The notes under the pieces were generated by a model. That model saw nothing but the letters and a program-made list of their open reading frames with translations. It was not told the origin of the DNA and did not search any database. A stretch of 64,000 nt of DNA from Myxococcales bacterium (GTDB taxonomy: Bacteria > Myxococcota_A > Polyangia > Palsa-1104 > JAEUJZ01). Positions 27,193 through 34,839 of this stretch are shown here, one piece after another. Position 1 is the stretch's first letter; each line of letters begins with the position of its first letter. The stretch is from positions 1-64,000 of the forward strand of contig JAEUJZ010000025.1 of NCBI GenBank assembly GCA_016794505.1. The letters run 5' to 3'. The translations under genes were made by a program, and so were the position numbers.

Positions 27193-28064
27193 TGCCTCGT
27201 CCTCGCTCTGAGCCCGCTTGGCAGGTGGCGCGCTCATCGCTGCGCGTGCAGCCAGACCACTATGACGCGCTGGTGTTGCAAGGGGGCGGCTGTCGCTGTT
27301 TTTTCACGCTGGGCTTTCTGGAAACCGCGGGCTCTGCGCTGTCGGGCTTGCGCCAGATTGCAGCGGTCAGTGCGGCGACGGCCATGGCCTGTGCCCACTT
27401 GATCGACAGCCATCGCCACGCGCTGGGCATCTTTGCCCGCTTGGTGCGGCAGAACCGTCGCAACTTTCACGTCGAAAAGCTGCTGCGCGGCGAAAACCCC
27501 ATGCCGCATTACGGTCTGTATCGCCAGGCCTTGCTAGAGGCATTTTCCGACGAGGCATTCGCTCGCCTGCGCGCCGCCCCGACCCGCCTGCGGGTGGTGG
27601 TGAGCCGCGTGCCCAGTCGGTCTCTGGCGGTCGCCGTCGGCCTGGGCGCGTGGTTCGTGTGGCGCAAGCAGCCGCCGCCTTTGTTGCAAGTGAATGTCAT
27701 TGAGGCGCACGAGCTAACGAGTGCCCATGAGCTGGCTGATGCCGTCTTGGCGTCTTCGGCGTTTCCGCCGTTTACCCCGGTTCCGCGCCGCGCCGATCAC
27801 TTGCTGATCGATGGCGGAGCGGTCGCGCCCGTGCCGCATCAGGCTCTAGATCCCGAGCAAGCGCAGCGGCCTCTGTTCATTCTCACTCGGCCCGAGCCGG
27901 TGTGGCCTATGCCTGCGGGCTCGCACTACATCGCGCCCGAGACCGAGCTGGACGTGGCCACCTGGGACTACAGCAGCGAGTCCGCGCTGCGCCGCGTGTA
28001 CGAAGCGGGCCTGCGCCAGGGCGAACACTTCATCCGTGCGCCGCGCGTTTGGCTGTACCCGTAA
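27192..28064 (+). CDS. Patatin-like phospholipase with an altered nucleophile elbow
   Basis: 290 residues from the ATG at 27192, overlapping the previous stop. The oxyanion-type loop GGGCRCFF (31-38) is present. The catalytic dyad would be Ser60 in AVSAATA and Asp207 in LLIDGGAV. In patatins the serine sits in G-x-S-x-G; here both glycines are alanines (A58-V-S60-A-A62), which could still turn but is unusual. It likely acts on lipid acyl esters. The protein appears soluble apart from a short hydrophobic run at 146-156. Paired with the CPBP protease upstream. Confidence 0.8.
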   Translation: MPRPRSEPAWQVARSSLRVQPDHYDALVLQGGGCRCFFTLGFLETAGSALSGLRQIAAVSAATAMACAHLIDSHRHALGIFARLVRQNRRNFHVEKLLRGENPMPHYGLYRQALLEAFSDEAFARLRAAPTRLRVVVSRVPSRSLAVAVGLGAWFVWRKQPPPLLQVNVIEAHELTSAHELADAVLASSAFPPFTPVPRRADHLLIDGGAVAPVPHQALDPEQAQRPLFILTRPEPVWPMPAGSHYIAPETELDVATWDYSSESALRRVYEAGLRQGEHFIRAPRVWLYP

Positions 28065-28074
28065 GCTACCAAAG

Positions 28075-28092
28075 ATGCAAACGACTTGCGTT
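28075..28092. promoter_or_regulatory. TGCAA-N5-TTGCR box 1
   Basis: ATGCAAACGACTTGCGTT (28075-28092) matches the other two boxes near here but with one changed base in the right arm (TTGCG). It lies between the patatin stop and the Fur-family gene's stop, overlapping the end of that gene by one base, so its role is not obvious. Confidence 0.5.
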
Positions 28093-28670
28093 TAGCTGCG
28101 CGGAATGCGCGCGGATCGTGGTGTCTTGGGCGGTGCCGCAACCGGTGCGGCTGGCTTTTCAGCGACCCGTCGTTCTTTGTCGCTGCCTTGACAGGCCGGG
28201 CAGGTGCCAAACAGGTACAGCTTGGCATCGTCGATCAGATAACCACCCAGGCGGGTCGGGATCAGCGGAGTCGGCAGGACGCCCTCTTCCAGGCAGTCCA
28301 GCGCGCCGCAGACGCGGCACTGCAGGTGGGGATGATCGACGCGGCAGCCATCGCAGACGTGGACTTCAAAGCGACGGCTGCCATCGATGGTACTGACCTG
28401 CTGCGCCAGCTTGATTTCGGTCAAGGTGGTCAGCGTTCGGTACACCGTCACTTGATCCAGACCTTCCCCGGCCAGTGAATCCAAGAGCTCTTGTGCCGAG
28501 GTCGGGCGGTGGGCATCAAGCAGCGCCTTGAGCACCAAGAGGCGCGGCGTGGTCACTTTCAAGCCGCGCTCGCGCAGCAGCACTTCGGCTTGGATGGTGT
28601 GGTCGTGGCGATGACTGCCCGAGGCTGTGGAGCGATCAGTCGATGGGTGGCGAATGCGATGGCGTGCCAT
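28092..28670 (-). CDS. Fur-family transcriptional repressor
   Basis: 192 residues from the ATG at 28670; a start at 28736 would add 22 basic residues. The winged helix (about 25-95) contains LDQVTVYRTLTTL, the recognition helix of the family. The structural zinc site is CRVC (118-121) and CPAC (157-160), with further candidate metal ligands in HVCDGC and VDHPHLQC. An Ala/Pro/Lys-rich tail follows. The genes beside it (lipoproteins, a TonB receptor) suggest control of a metal or metal-complex uptake locus, and the three TGCAA-N5-TTGCA boxes are the best operator candidates. The subtype (Fur, Zur, PerR, Mur or Nur) cannot be read. Confidence 0.9.
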   Translation of the reverse strand: MARHRIRHPSTDRSTASGSHRHDHTIQAEVLLRERGLKVTTPRLLVLKALLDAHRPTSAQELLDSLAGEGLDQVTVYRTLTTLTEIKLAQQVSTIDGSRRFEVHVCDGCRVDHPHLQCRVCGALDCLEEGVLPTPLIPTRLGGYLIDDAKLYLFGTCPACQGSDKERRVAEKPAAPVAAPPKTPRSARIPRS

Positions 28671-28821
28671 GGGAATGTGCGGCTCGTCTCTTGGCTGCCG
28701 CGGTCGGTGGCTGGGCTTTTTAGCACCCCGCACCAAGGACCGCGCCCGATGCTCGGCATCATGTCACAACTTCTCATCGGCAGTCTGAAAATCTCGGGCG
28801 CCCAGTTCGTTTGTGCTATAA

Positions 28822-28838
28822 ATGCAAAACATTTGCAA
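28822..28838. promoter_or_regulatory. TGCAA-N5-TTGCA box 2, likely operator
   Basis: ATGCAAAACATTTGCAA (28822-28838), with perfect arms TGCAA/TTGCA. It lies between the divergent Fur-family gene (starting 28670) and the lipoprotein gene (28886). TATAAA at 28817-28822 touches its left edge and could be a -10 element, so a bound repressor would block it. Confidence 0.65.
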
Positions 28839-28885
28839 CTGATGCACGGATGCCATCACAGCTCGCAACCCTGGGGAGAAGACGC

Positions 28886-30082
28886 ATGACAGACGCTACG
28901 ACTCGTTCAATCGTTGGTTCTTCGCTTCGCTTGCTGTCGCGTGCCGGACTGCTGGCGTGCGCACTGCCGCTTGTTGCCTGCGGCAGCGGTGACATGACGC
29001 AGCAGGGCGGCGCGATTCGCTTTACGGCATCGGGTGAAGTGCTGGCTCTTGGGGGCTATCCATTTCCGCCGATGGATGCCGACTCGCCAGCTTTCGTCGA
29101 CGGCTGGGAGGTTCGCTTTGACGCGCTGCTGGTTACGCTCGACAAGATCACGCTGTCCGAGAACCCCGACAAGTCACCCACCGATCAGTCTTTGACCGAT
29201 GCCCAGGTGGCTGAGGTCAGCGGGCCCTGGGCGGTTGATCTGCACAAGGGCGGGCCGCTCTTGGGCAAAGGGGGTGGGGACGAGCAGGCGTTTCCTTTTT
29301 CGCTGATCAGCGGGCAGACGCTGCGCGACAACAAGCCCTTTGATGCGACGCAGCGCTATGCCTTGGGCTTTGACATGGTCCCGGCATCGACCAGCGCCAC
29401 CAAGCTGAACTTCGATGCGCAGAACGAAGCCGACTATCGCGAGATGGTCCAAAGAGGCTGGACCATGCTGTACGTCGGAACGGCGACGTGGCGCGGCGGC
29501 ACCTGCACCTCGACCAACCCTGCGTACGACTGGAGCAAGCTGCCCACGCGCGTCAAGTTCCGCTTTGGCTTTAAGTCTCCGACGACGTACAAGAATTGCC
29601 AGAACCCCGACAACGCGCCGGCTCAGCCGTTTGCCAACGAAGAGTATCAGCGCGGCGTGCAGATCAAGTCGAACGCCACGACGATCGCGCAGGCCACGCT
29701 GCACACCGACCACGTGTTCTGGGAGTCCATCGAGCACGACTCGCCTGCGCACTTTGATCCCTTCGCGGCCTACGCCAAAAAGAATGCCAGCGGTGAGTTC
29801 GTGGTGACGCTGGATGATCTGAAGGGCGTCAACTTCACGGCGTTTACCGACGCAAGTGGCAGTCCCTTGCCGTGGCGATCGTGCCTGCCGACGTATACGC
29901 CACCGAACACGTCGATGAGCATGGGCTTTGACACCCAGGGCGTTCCCTACAATCCATCGGGAAACCCAAGCATGGCGCTGCGCGACTTCGCGGACTACGT
30001 CACGTACAACCAAAGCACGGAAGGACACTTGAACGCCGACGGTCTGTGCTTTGTTGAACGCAGCTATCCGTCGCCGAAGTAG
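28886..30082 (+). CDS. Lipoprotein of the Fur-family/TonB locus
   Basis: 398 residues from the ATG at 28886, preceded by GGGGAGAAG; a frame start at 28811 overlaps the operator and is rejected. The signal peptide (RLLSRAGLLACALPLVAC) has lipobox LVAC. The mature protein is Asp/Thr/Gly-rich and contains VDGWEVRFDALLVTLDKITLS, TSTNPAYDWSKLP, LHTDHVFWES and THEN-like loops with HTDH; a metal- or ligand-binding role is only suggested by the context. Not recognised as a known family. It is preceded by the operator box and followed by the TonB-dependent receptor gene, with box 3 in between. Confidence 0.75.
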   Translation: MTDATTRSIVGSSLRLLSRAGLLACALPLVACGSGDMTQQGGAIRFTASGEVLALGGYPFPPMDADSPAFVDGWEVRFDALLVTLDKITLSENPDKSPTDQSLTDAQVAEVSGPWAVDLHKGGPLLGKGGGDEQAFPFSLISGQTLRDNKPFDATQRYALGFDMVPASTSATKLNFDAQNEADYREMVQRGWTMLYVGTATWRGGTCTSTNPAYDWSKLPTRVKFRFGFKSPTTYKNCQNPDNAPAQPFANEEYQRGVQIKSNATTIAQATLHTDHVFWESIEHDSPAHFDPFAAYAKKNASGEFVVTLDDLKGVNFTAFTDASGSPLPWRSCLPTYTPPNTSMSMGFDTQGVPYNPSGNPSMALRDFADYVTYNQSTEGHLNADGLCFVERSYPSPK

Positions 30083-30121
30083 CGCAAAGGTAACGCTCGC
30101 AGCGGCGAACACTTCCACGGT

Positions 30122-32827
30122 ATGCTGCTGCACGCGATGCAAACGAGTTGCATTACCAAACAAGGCGCAGCGGCATGGCCCATCCGGTGGACGCTGGCCT
30201 TGCTGCTGGCGCTGGGGGTGCATTCCACGGTGGCCCGCGCAGCGGACAAGCCGGCTCCCGTGCTTTCGCCTCCGCAGCCGGTTGAGCACGTGCCGGCGAC
30301 GTATCCCGCAGCGGCGCGTGAAGCTCGCAAGAGCGCGCGGGTGATCGTCCTGGCCACCGTCGCTGCAAACGGTGAGGTCACTGCCGTCGAGGTCAGCGAG
30401 TCTGCGGGCGAGCCGTTTGACAGCGCAGCACTCTCGGCCGCACGCAGGTGGCGCTTTTCACCCGCGCGAAGCGATGGCAAGCCCATCGAAAGTCAGGTGC
30501 AGATTCCGTTTCTTTTTCACGCACCCGTTGAGCTCGCCGAGACGGCTCCTTCACCTTCACCGGTTCTGGCACCACCGCCTCCCGTTGTTCCGGCGAATGA
30601 GGCGCCGGTTGAGCGCGCTACGGTCACAGAAGATCGAGCGACCCGTGCTCGCCCGGACGCAGCCAGCACGCCCAGCCGGGACAACGCATCCGCTGAGCCG
30701 ACGCGTGCAGTCGCTGAGACGGCGGCCAGCAAGACCTCGTTTGCGAGCACGATCACCAGCAAGCGCTTGCCGCCCGCATCGCGTGGAGCCGCCGACTTTC
30801 ACGTCGAGATCGGGGCGCTGTCGGCGGTGCCGCGCAAGAATGCCAGCGAAGCGCTCAAGCTCGTGCCGGGCATCTTGCTGACCAATGACGGCAGCGAAGC
30901 GCATGCTGACCAAGTTTTTTTGCGCGGCTTCGATGCCCGTGAAGGCCAAGACATCGAGTTTTCCGTTGGCGGCGTTCCGATCAACGAGAGCGGCAACCTG
31001 CACGGCAACGGCTATTCCGACACCCACTTCATCGTGCCCGAGCTGATCGCGGCGCTGCGCGTTATCGAAGGACCGTTCGATCCACGCCAAGGCAACTATG
31101 CCGTGGCGGGCAGCGCGGACTATGAGCTGGGCCTGTCGCAGCGCGGCATCCTCGGCAAGTTTTCCGCCGGCAACTTCGGAACGCTCCGCGCACTTTTGCT
31201 GTGGGGGCCCAAGGGAGCGCGCGAAGGGACCTTCGCTGCCGTCGAGCTCTACGAGACCGCAGGCTTTGGCCAGAACCGCGACGGCCGGCGCGCCACCGTG
31301 ATGGCGCAGTACGAAGGCCGAAGCGCGGCTCATCTGTACCGCATCACGGCGCAGGCATACATCGCCAGCTTTCACAGCGCGGGTGTACTGCGCGAAGACG
31401 ACTATCGCAGCGCTCGGCTCGGCTTCTTCGATACCTACGACACCAGGCAGGGGGCGGACACCGGGCGCTATTCGCTAAGTGGGCTCTTGGAATCGCGCGT
31501 GGGCTCGCTGCTTGTGCGCAATCAGGCCTATGCCATCGCGCGTCCGATGCGCCTGCGGGAAAACTTCACGGGCTTTCTGCTCGACACGCAGGAGCCGACA
31601 CAGAGCCTGCACGGTCAGCGCGGTGACTTGATCGATCTGCAGTCCATGGCCGGGACCTTTGGCGCCCGCGGCTCTGCGCACCTAAGCGGGGACATCTTTC
31701 ATCAGACACAAGAGATCGAAGTGGGCTACTTCGCTCGTGGCGATCTGGTGACCAACTCGCAGCACCGCGTCGAAGCGGCCACAGGAAACCCGTATGCCGT
31801 CGAGACCGACCTAGAGTCGCGGCTCGGTGACATCGGTCTGTATGTCGACTTCAACCTGCGCCCGTATCGCTACATCGCACTGCGCGGTGGTGTGCGCGCG
31901 GACTTGTTTACGTATGACGTGCTCGACAAGTGCGCCGTGCAATCGGTGGCGCATCCATCGCGAGAAAATCCACCGGGCGATGCGTCCTGCCTGAGCCAGC
32001 AAGACTTCGGCAAGTATCGCGAGCCGATCCAGCGCTCGACCACGACGGGCAGCGCGGTCATGCCGCGAGCCTCGCTGATCCTCGGGCCGCTGTGGGGCAT
32101 CTCAGCGGCGGTGAGCTATGGCCAAGGCGTGCGCTCGATCGATCCCTACTACATTACACAGGATGCCAAGACCCCATTTGCCAGCGCGCAGTCCATCGAT
32201 GCCGGACTGTCCTTTGCGCGGCGGCTGGGGCCGATCGATCTCAGCCTGCGCTCGGCGTTTTTTCAGACGCGGGTCGATCGCGATCTGATCTTTTCGCAGA
32301 CCGCCGGACGGAACCTGCTTTCAAACGGCACCACGCGCATCGGCAGCGCCAGCGCTGTGCGCGTCATCGGTGGCTTTTTCGATCTGGCCGCCAACCTGAC
32401 CTATGTCCGCGCGACCTTTGACGACACGGGGCTGCTGATTCCGTATGTCCCTGACTGGGTGTTTCGCTTTGACGGCTCGCTGTTCGGAGAGCTTCCCTGG
32501 GACAAGCTGCGCATCCGCGGCAAGGCCTTCCGTGGCACGCTGGCCGCCGGCTTTACATACGTCTCGCCAAGGCCACTGCCGCAGGGCGAGCGCAGCAACC
32601 CCATTGCGGTCACGGATCTAAACGCCACGCTGGGCATCTGGCTGTTCGATCTGGGCATCGTGGCCACCAACCTGTTCGATGTGCAGTACCGCTTGGGCGA
32701 ATACAACTACGCATCGGACTTTGGCAGCCAGCCCTTCCCGACGCTGGTGCCGATGCGGCACTTCAGCGCTGGGGCGCCACGGCAGGTCTTGTTTTCTCTT
32801 TCCGTTCAGATCGGAGGCGGACGATGA
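30122..32827 (+). CDS. TonB-dependent receptor with an N-terminal TonB C-terminal-like domain
   Basis: 901 residues if the ATG at 30122 is used; another ATG at 30137 lies inside the operator box, so the start is uncertain. Signal peptide about 22-41 (WTLALLLALGVHSTVARA). Residues 52-135 read HVPATYPAAAREARKSA, GEVTAVEVSESAGEPFD and ALSAARRWRFSPA, the sequence of the TonB/energy-transducer C-terminal domain. A linker of about 70 residues leads to a plug domain (about 222-330, EALKLVPGILLTNDG, VFLRGFDAREG) and a long barrel ending LSVQIGGGR. The receptor should import a metal complex or large ligand. The next gene overlaps by four bases. Confidence 0.85.
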   Translation: MLLHAMQTSCITKQGAAAWPIRWTLALLLALGVHSTVARAADKPAPVLSPPQPVEHVPATYPAAAREARKSARVIVLATVAANGEVTAVEVSESAGEPFDSAALSAARRWRFSPARSDGKPIESQVQIPFLFHAPVELAETAPSPSPVLAPPPPVVPANEAPVERATVTEDRATRARPDAASTPSRDNASAEPTRAVAETAASKTSFASTITSKRLPPASRGAADFHVEIGALSAVPRKNASEALKLVPGILLTNDGSEAHADQVFLRGFDAREGQDIEFSVGGVPINESGNLHGNGYSDTHFIVPELIAALRVIEGPFDPRQGNYAVAGSADYELGLSQRGILGKFSAGNFGTLRALLLWGPKGAREGTFAAVELYETAGFGQNRDGRRATVMAQYEGRSAAHLYRITAQAYIASFHSAGVLREDDYRSARLGFFDTYDTRQGADTGRYSLSGLLESRVGSLLVRNQAYAIARPMRLRENFTGFLLDTQEPTQSLHGQRGDLIDLQSMAGTFGARGSAHLSGDIFHQTQEIEVGYFARGDLVTNSQHRVEAATGNPYAVETDLESRLGDIGLYVDFNLRPYRYIALRGGVRADLFTYDVLDKCAVQSVAHPSRENPPGDASCLSQQDFGKYREPIQRSTTTGSAVMPRASLILGPLWGISAAVSYGQGVRSIDPYYITQDAKTPFASAQSIDAGLSFARRLGPIDLSLRSAFFQTRVDRDLIFSQTAGRNLLSNGTTRIGSASAVRVIGGFFDLAANLTYVRATFDDTGLLIPYVPDWVFRFDGSLFGELPWDKLRIRGKAFRGTLAAGFTYVSPRPLPQGERSNPIAVTDLNATLGIWLFDLGIVATNLFDVQYRLGEYNYASDFGSQPFPTLVPMRHFSAGAPRQVLFSLSVQIGGGR
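30137..30154. promoter_or_regulatory. TGCAA-N5-TTGCA box 3, likely operator
   Basis: ATGCAAACGAGTTGCATT (30137-30154); arms TGCAA/TTGCA are perfect. It overlaps the first codons of the receptor frame. TATGCT at about 30121-30126 could be a -10 element just upstream. Together with box 2 it suggests that both the lipoprotein and the receptor genes are repressed by the Fur-family protein. Confidence 0.65.
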
Positions 32828-33633
32828 AGCGCACCGCAACGTGGCTGGCACCGATCGCTGGGTTGGCGGTTTCGCTGGGCTGCTGGGCAGGCTGCGGCGA
32901 CACGACCGGCGGCGCGCGGGTGGCGTTTGACGTGGCGGCGGCAGGTCCTAGCGATGCGACGGGCGGGGCGCTGACGTTCATGTCGCCGCAGGGCTACCGC
33001 GTGACGCTGGATCGGGCGCGGCTATACATCGGGGCGCTGTACTTGAACCAGACCGTGCCGACGTCCGGCGCGCAAGAGACGGGCTGCATTCGGCCGGGCA
33101 TCTATGTCGCGCAAGCGACGGGCTCGCTGTGGGTCGATGCACTGTCGCCGCAGCAGCAGCCGTTTGCAACGCGCGGTGAAGGCATCGCCAGCGAAGCCAA
33201 GGCCGGCGAGCTATGGCTGACAGCCGGGGACATTCAGCGCATTGATGACAACACGGTGATCGTCGATGCGGCAGGCACTGCGCAGAGAGGTGGCCAGAGC
33301 TATCCCTTTGAAGCGCAGCTGAGCATTGGCCGCAATCGCCTGATCCCGTCGATGGATCCGGCGTATCCGGGGACCAACCCGATCTGCAAGCAGCGCATCG
33401 TGTCGCTGATTCCCACTGATCTGATCCCGCAGGAAGGCGGCACGCTGCTTCTGCGCATCGATCCGCGGCGCTGGTTTGACACCGTCGATTTTTCGCAGGT
33501 GCCCAAGGTGCAAGACAGCCCGGCGCTGTATCGCTTCTCGAACCGCAACGACAACCCCGCTGACCTGAGCTTGTTCAACAACGGCATTCGTTCGCGCAGC
33601 GGCCCGTATTCGTTTTCGTGGCAAGGCACGTAG
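32824..33633 (+). CDS. Second lipoprotein of the Fur-family/TonB locus
   Basis: 269 residues, ATG overlapping the receptor stop by four bases (ATGA). The signal peptide MKRTATWLAPIAGLAVSLGC or WAGC gives a lipidated cysteine. The mature protein contains RARLYIGALYLNQTVP, GEGIASEAKAGELWLTAGD, TVIVDAAGTA, PICKQRIVSLIPTDL and LRIDPRRWFDTVDFS, which suggest a compact beta-rich domain with a few conserved acidic and cysteine residues. I do not recognise a named family. Translation coupling to the receptor suggests an accessory role in ligand capture. A hairpin lies 17 bases past the stop. Confidence 0.75.
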   Translation: MKRTATWLAPIAGLAVSLGCWAGCGDTTGGARVAFDVAAAGPSDATGGALTFMSPQGYRVTLDRARLYIGALYLNQTVPTSGAQETGCIRPGIYVAQATGSLWVDALSPQQQPFATRGEGIASEAKAGELWLTAGDIQRIDDNTVIVDAAGTAQRGGQSYPFEAQLSIGRNRLIPSMDPAYPGTNPICKQRIVSLIPTDLIPQEGGTLLLRIDPRRWFDTVDFSQVPKVQDSPALYRFSNRNDNPADLSLFNNGIRSRSGPYSFSWQGT

Positions 33634-33649
33634 CGCGCGGGTCCTTCGA

Positions 33650-33670
33650 GCGAGCGTTGCCAGCGCTCGC
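33650..33670. terminator. Hairpin after the TonB-receptor locus
   Basis: GCGAGCG and CGCTCGC form a perfect 7-bp G/C stem with a 7-base loop. No T-run follows, so termination efficiency is uncertain, but the position (end of the three-gene block) fits. Confidence 0.4.
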
Positions 33671-33739
33671 GTGACGGCGTAAAGCAAGCTGCACATGGAT
33701 GTTGATCCGTGCAACCTCTGAATAGAATACTTGCACGCC

Positions 33740-34726
33740 ATGGAACCCACAGATCTCGGACTGCTGGTTTCTCTCGACGCTCTCCTTCAGGAAGGAAGCG
33801 TGACCGGCGCAGCCCGTCGAGTGGGCCTGTCGACCCCGGCGATGAGCCACGCGCTCGCCAGGATCCGCAGTCGCCTGGCTGATCCGATCCTCGTGCGCTC
33901 TGGGCGCGGCATGCTCCTGACTCCGCGTGCTCTTTCGCTGAAGCCGCAGGTACACAGCATCGTCGGCGAAGCCCGGCGAGCGCTTGAACCCGAGCGCCCT
34001 TTTGTCGCCAGCGAGCTTTCGCGCACGTTCGTGGTTCACGCCACGGACTACGTCCTTACGGTCCTTGGCACAGCGCTGGATCGCATCCTGCGGCACGAGG
34101 CCCCACAGGTCTGCGTGCGGTTCGTCCCCAACACGCCAAACGATCCAGCCTCGCTGCGTGATCAGGGGTCGGATCTGGCGGTTGGCATCTACGGCGACCT
34201 GCCGCAAGAGATGCGAAGTCGTTCGCTGCTTACGGATCGCTTGGTCGCCGTCGTGCGCAAAGGACATCCTGGCGTTGGGAAGCGATTTTCCATCGAGCAG
34301 TTTGTCAGCTTGGCGCATATCCAGGTAGCGCCGCGTGGCAAGCCCGGTGGCTATGTCGATGATGTGCTGCGCGAGCGGGGGTTCACGCGCCAGGTGGCTC
34401 GTGCTGTGCCGTACTTTCTGACGGCGCTGCAGCTTGCCGCGGAAACCGACTACGTGCTCACGATTTCCGAGCGCATTGCGAAGCGGTACGCAAGCTCTCT
34501 GGGCCTGCACGTGTTCGAAGTGCCGCTTAGGCTTCGACCGTACGCGCTCAGCTTGGTCTGGCATCCGCGCGTCGATGGCGACGCAGGTCATCGCTTCTTT
34601 CGCGATGTGTTCTTGCGTGCATCACGGGAAGTGGCGAGCGAGCGCCACGAGGAACCCCGAACGCGTCTGGACTCGACGGATCCAACCTCCGGCCAAGGTA
34701 GGAAACGTCGTCGGCGCGCAAAATAG
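33740..34726 (+). CDS. LysR-family transcriptional regulator
   Basis: 328 residues from the ATG at 33740. The N-terminal winged helix reads LGLLVSLDALLQEGSVTGAAR, RVGLSTPAMSHALARIRSRL and DPILVRSGRGMLLTPRA, typical of the NodD/LysR group, followed by a substrate-binding domain. The C-terminus is Arg-rich (GRKRRRRAK). A promoter-like pair TTGATC (33702-33707) and TAGAAT (33723-33728), 15 bases apart, lies upstream. No divergent target gene is present, so its regulon is unknown; the downstream gene is convergent. Confidence 0.88.
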   Translation: MEPTDLGLLVSLDALLQEGSVTGAARRVGLSTPAMSHALARIRSRLADPILVRSGRGMLLTPRALSLKPQVHSIVGEARRALEPERPFVASELSRTFVVHATDYVLTVLGTALDRILRHEAPQVCVRFVPNTPNDPASLRDQGSDLAVGIYGDLPQEMRSRSLLTDRLVAVVRKGHPGVGKRFSIEQFVSLAHIQVAPRGKPGGYVDDVLRERGFTRQVARAVPYFLTALQLAAETDYVLTISERIAKRYASSLGLHVFEVPLRLRPYALSLVWHPRVDGDAGHRFFRDVFLRASREVASERHEEPRTRLDSTDPTSGQGRKRRRRAK

Positions 34727-34760
34727 TTGCAGCCTGTGAAACCATACGGCTCATTCATTG

Positions 34761-34776
34761 CATGATGTGCATCATG
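34761..34776. promoter_or_regulatory. Inverted repeat CATGATG-tg-CATCATG
   Basis: Two perfect 7-base arms separated by two bases, in the gap between the LysR gene and the convergent DUF2891 gene. It could be an operator or a small hairpin; there is no downstream gene in either direction that starts here. Confidence 0.35.
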
Positions 34777-34839
34777 AAAACGAAGACTGCCGAGGCTGGC
34801 TCTCCGCGGCGATGGATGAGGCCGGGGCTTCGTGTGCGC

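Noticed and set aside
28822..28838. A classical Fur box
   Set aside because: The site lacks the GATAATGAT-type arms; it is TGCAA-N5-TTGCA instead.
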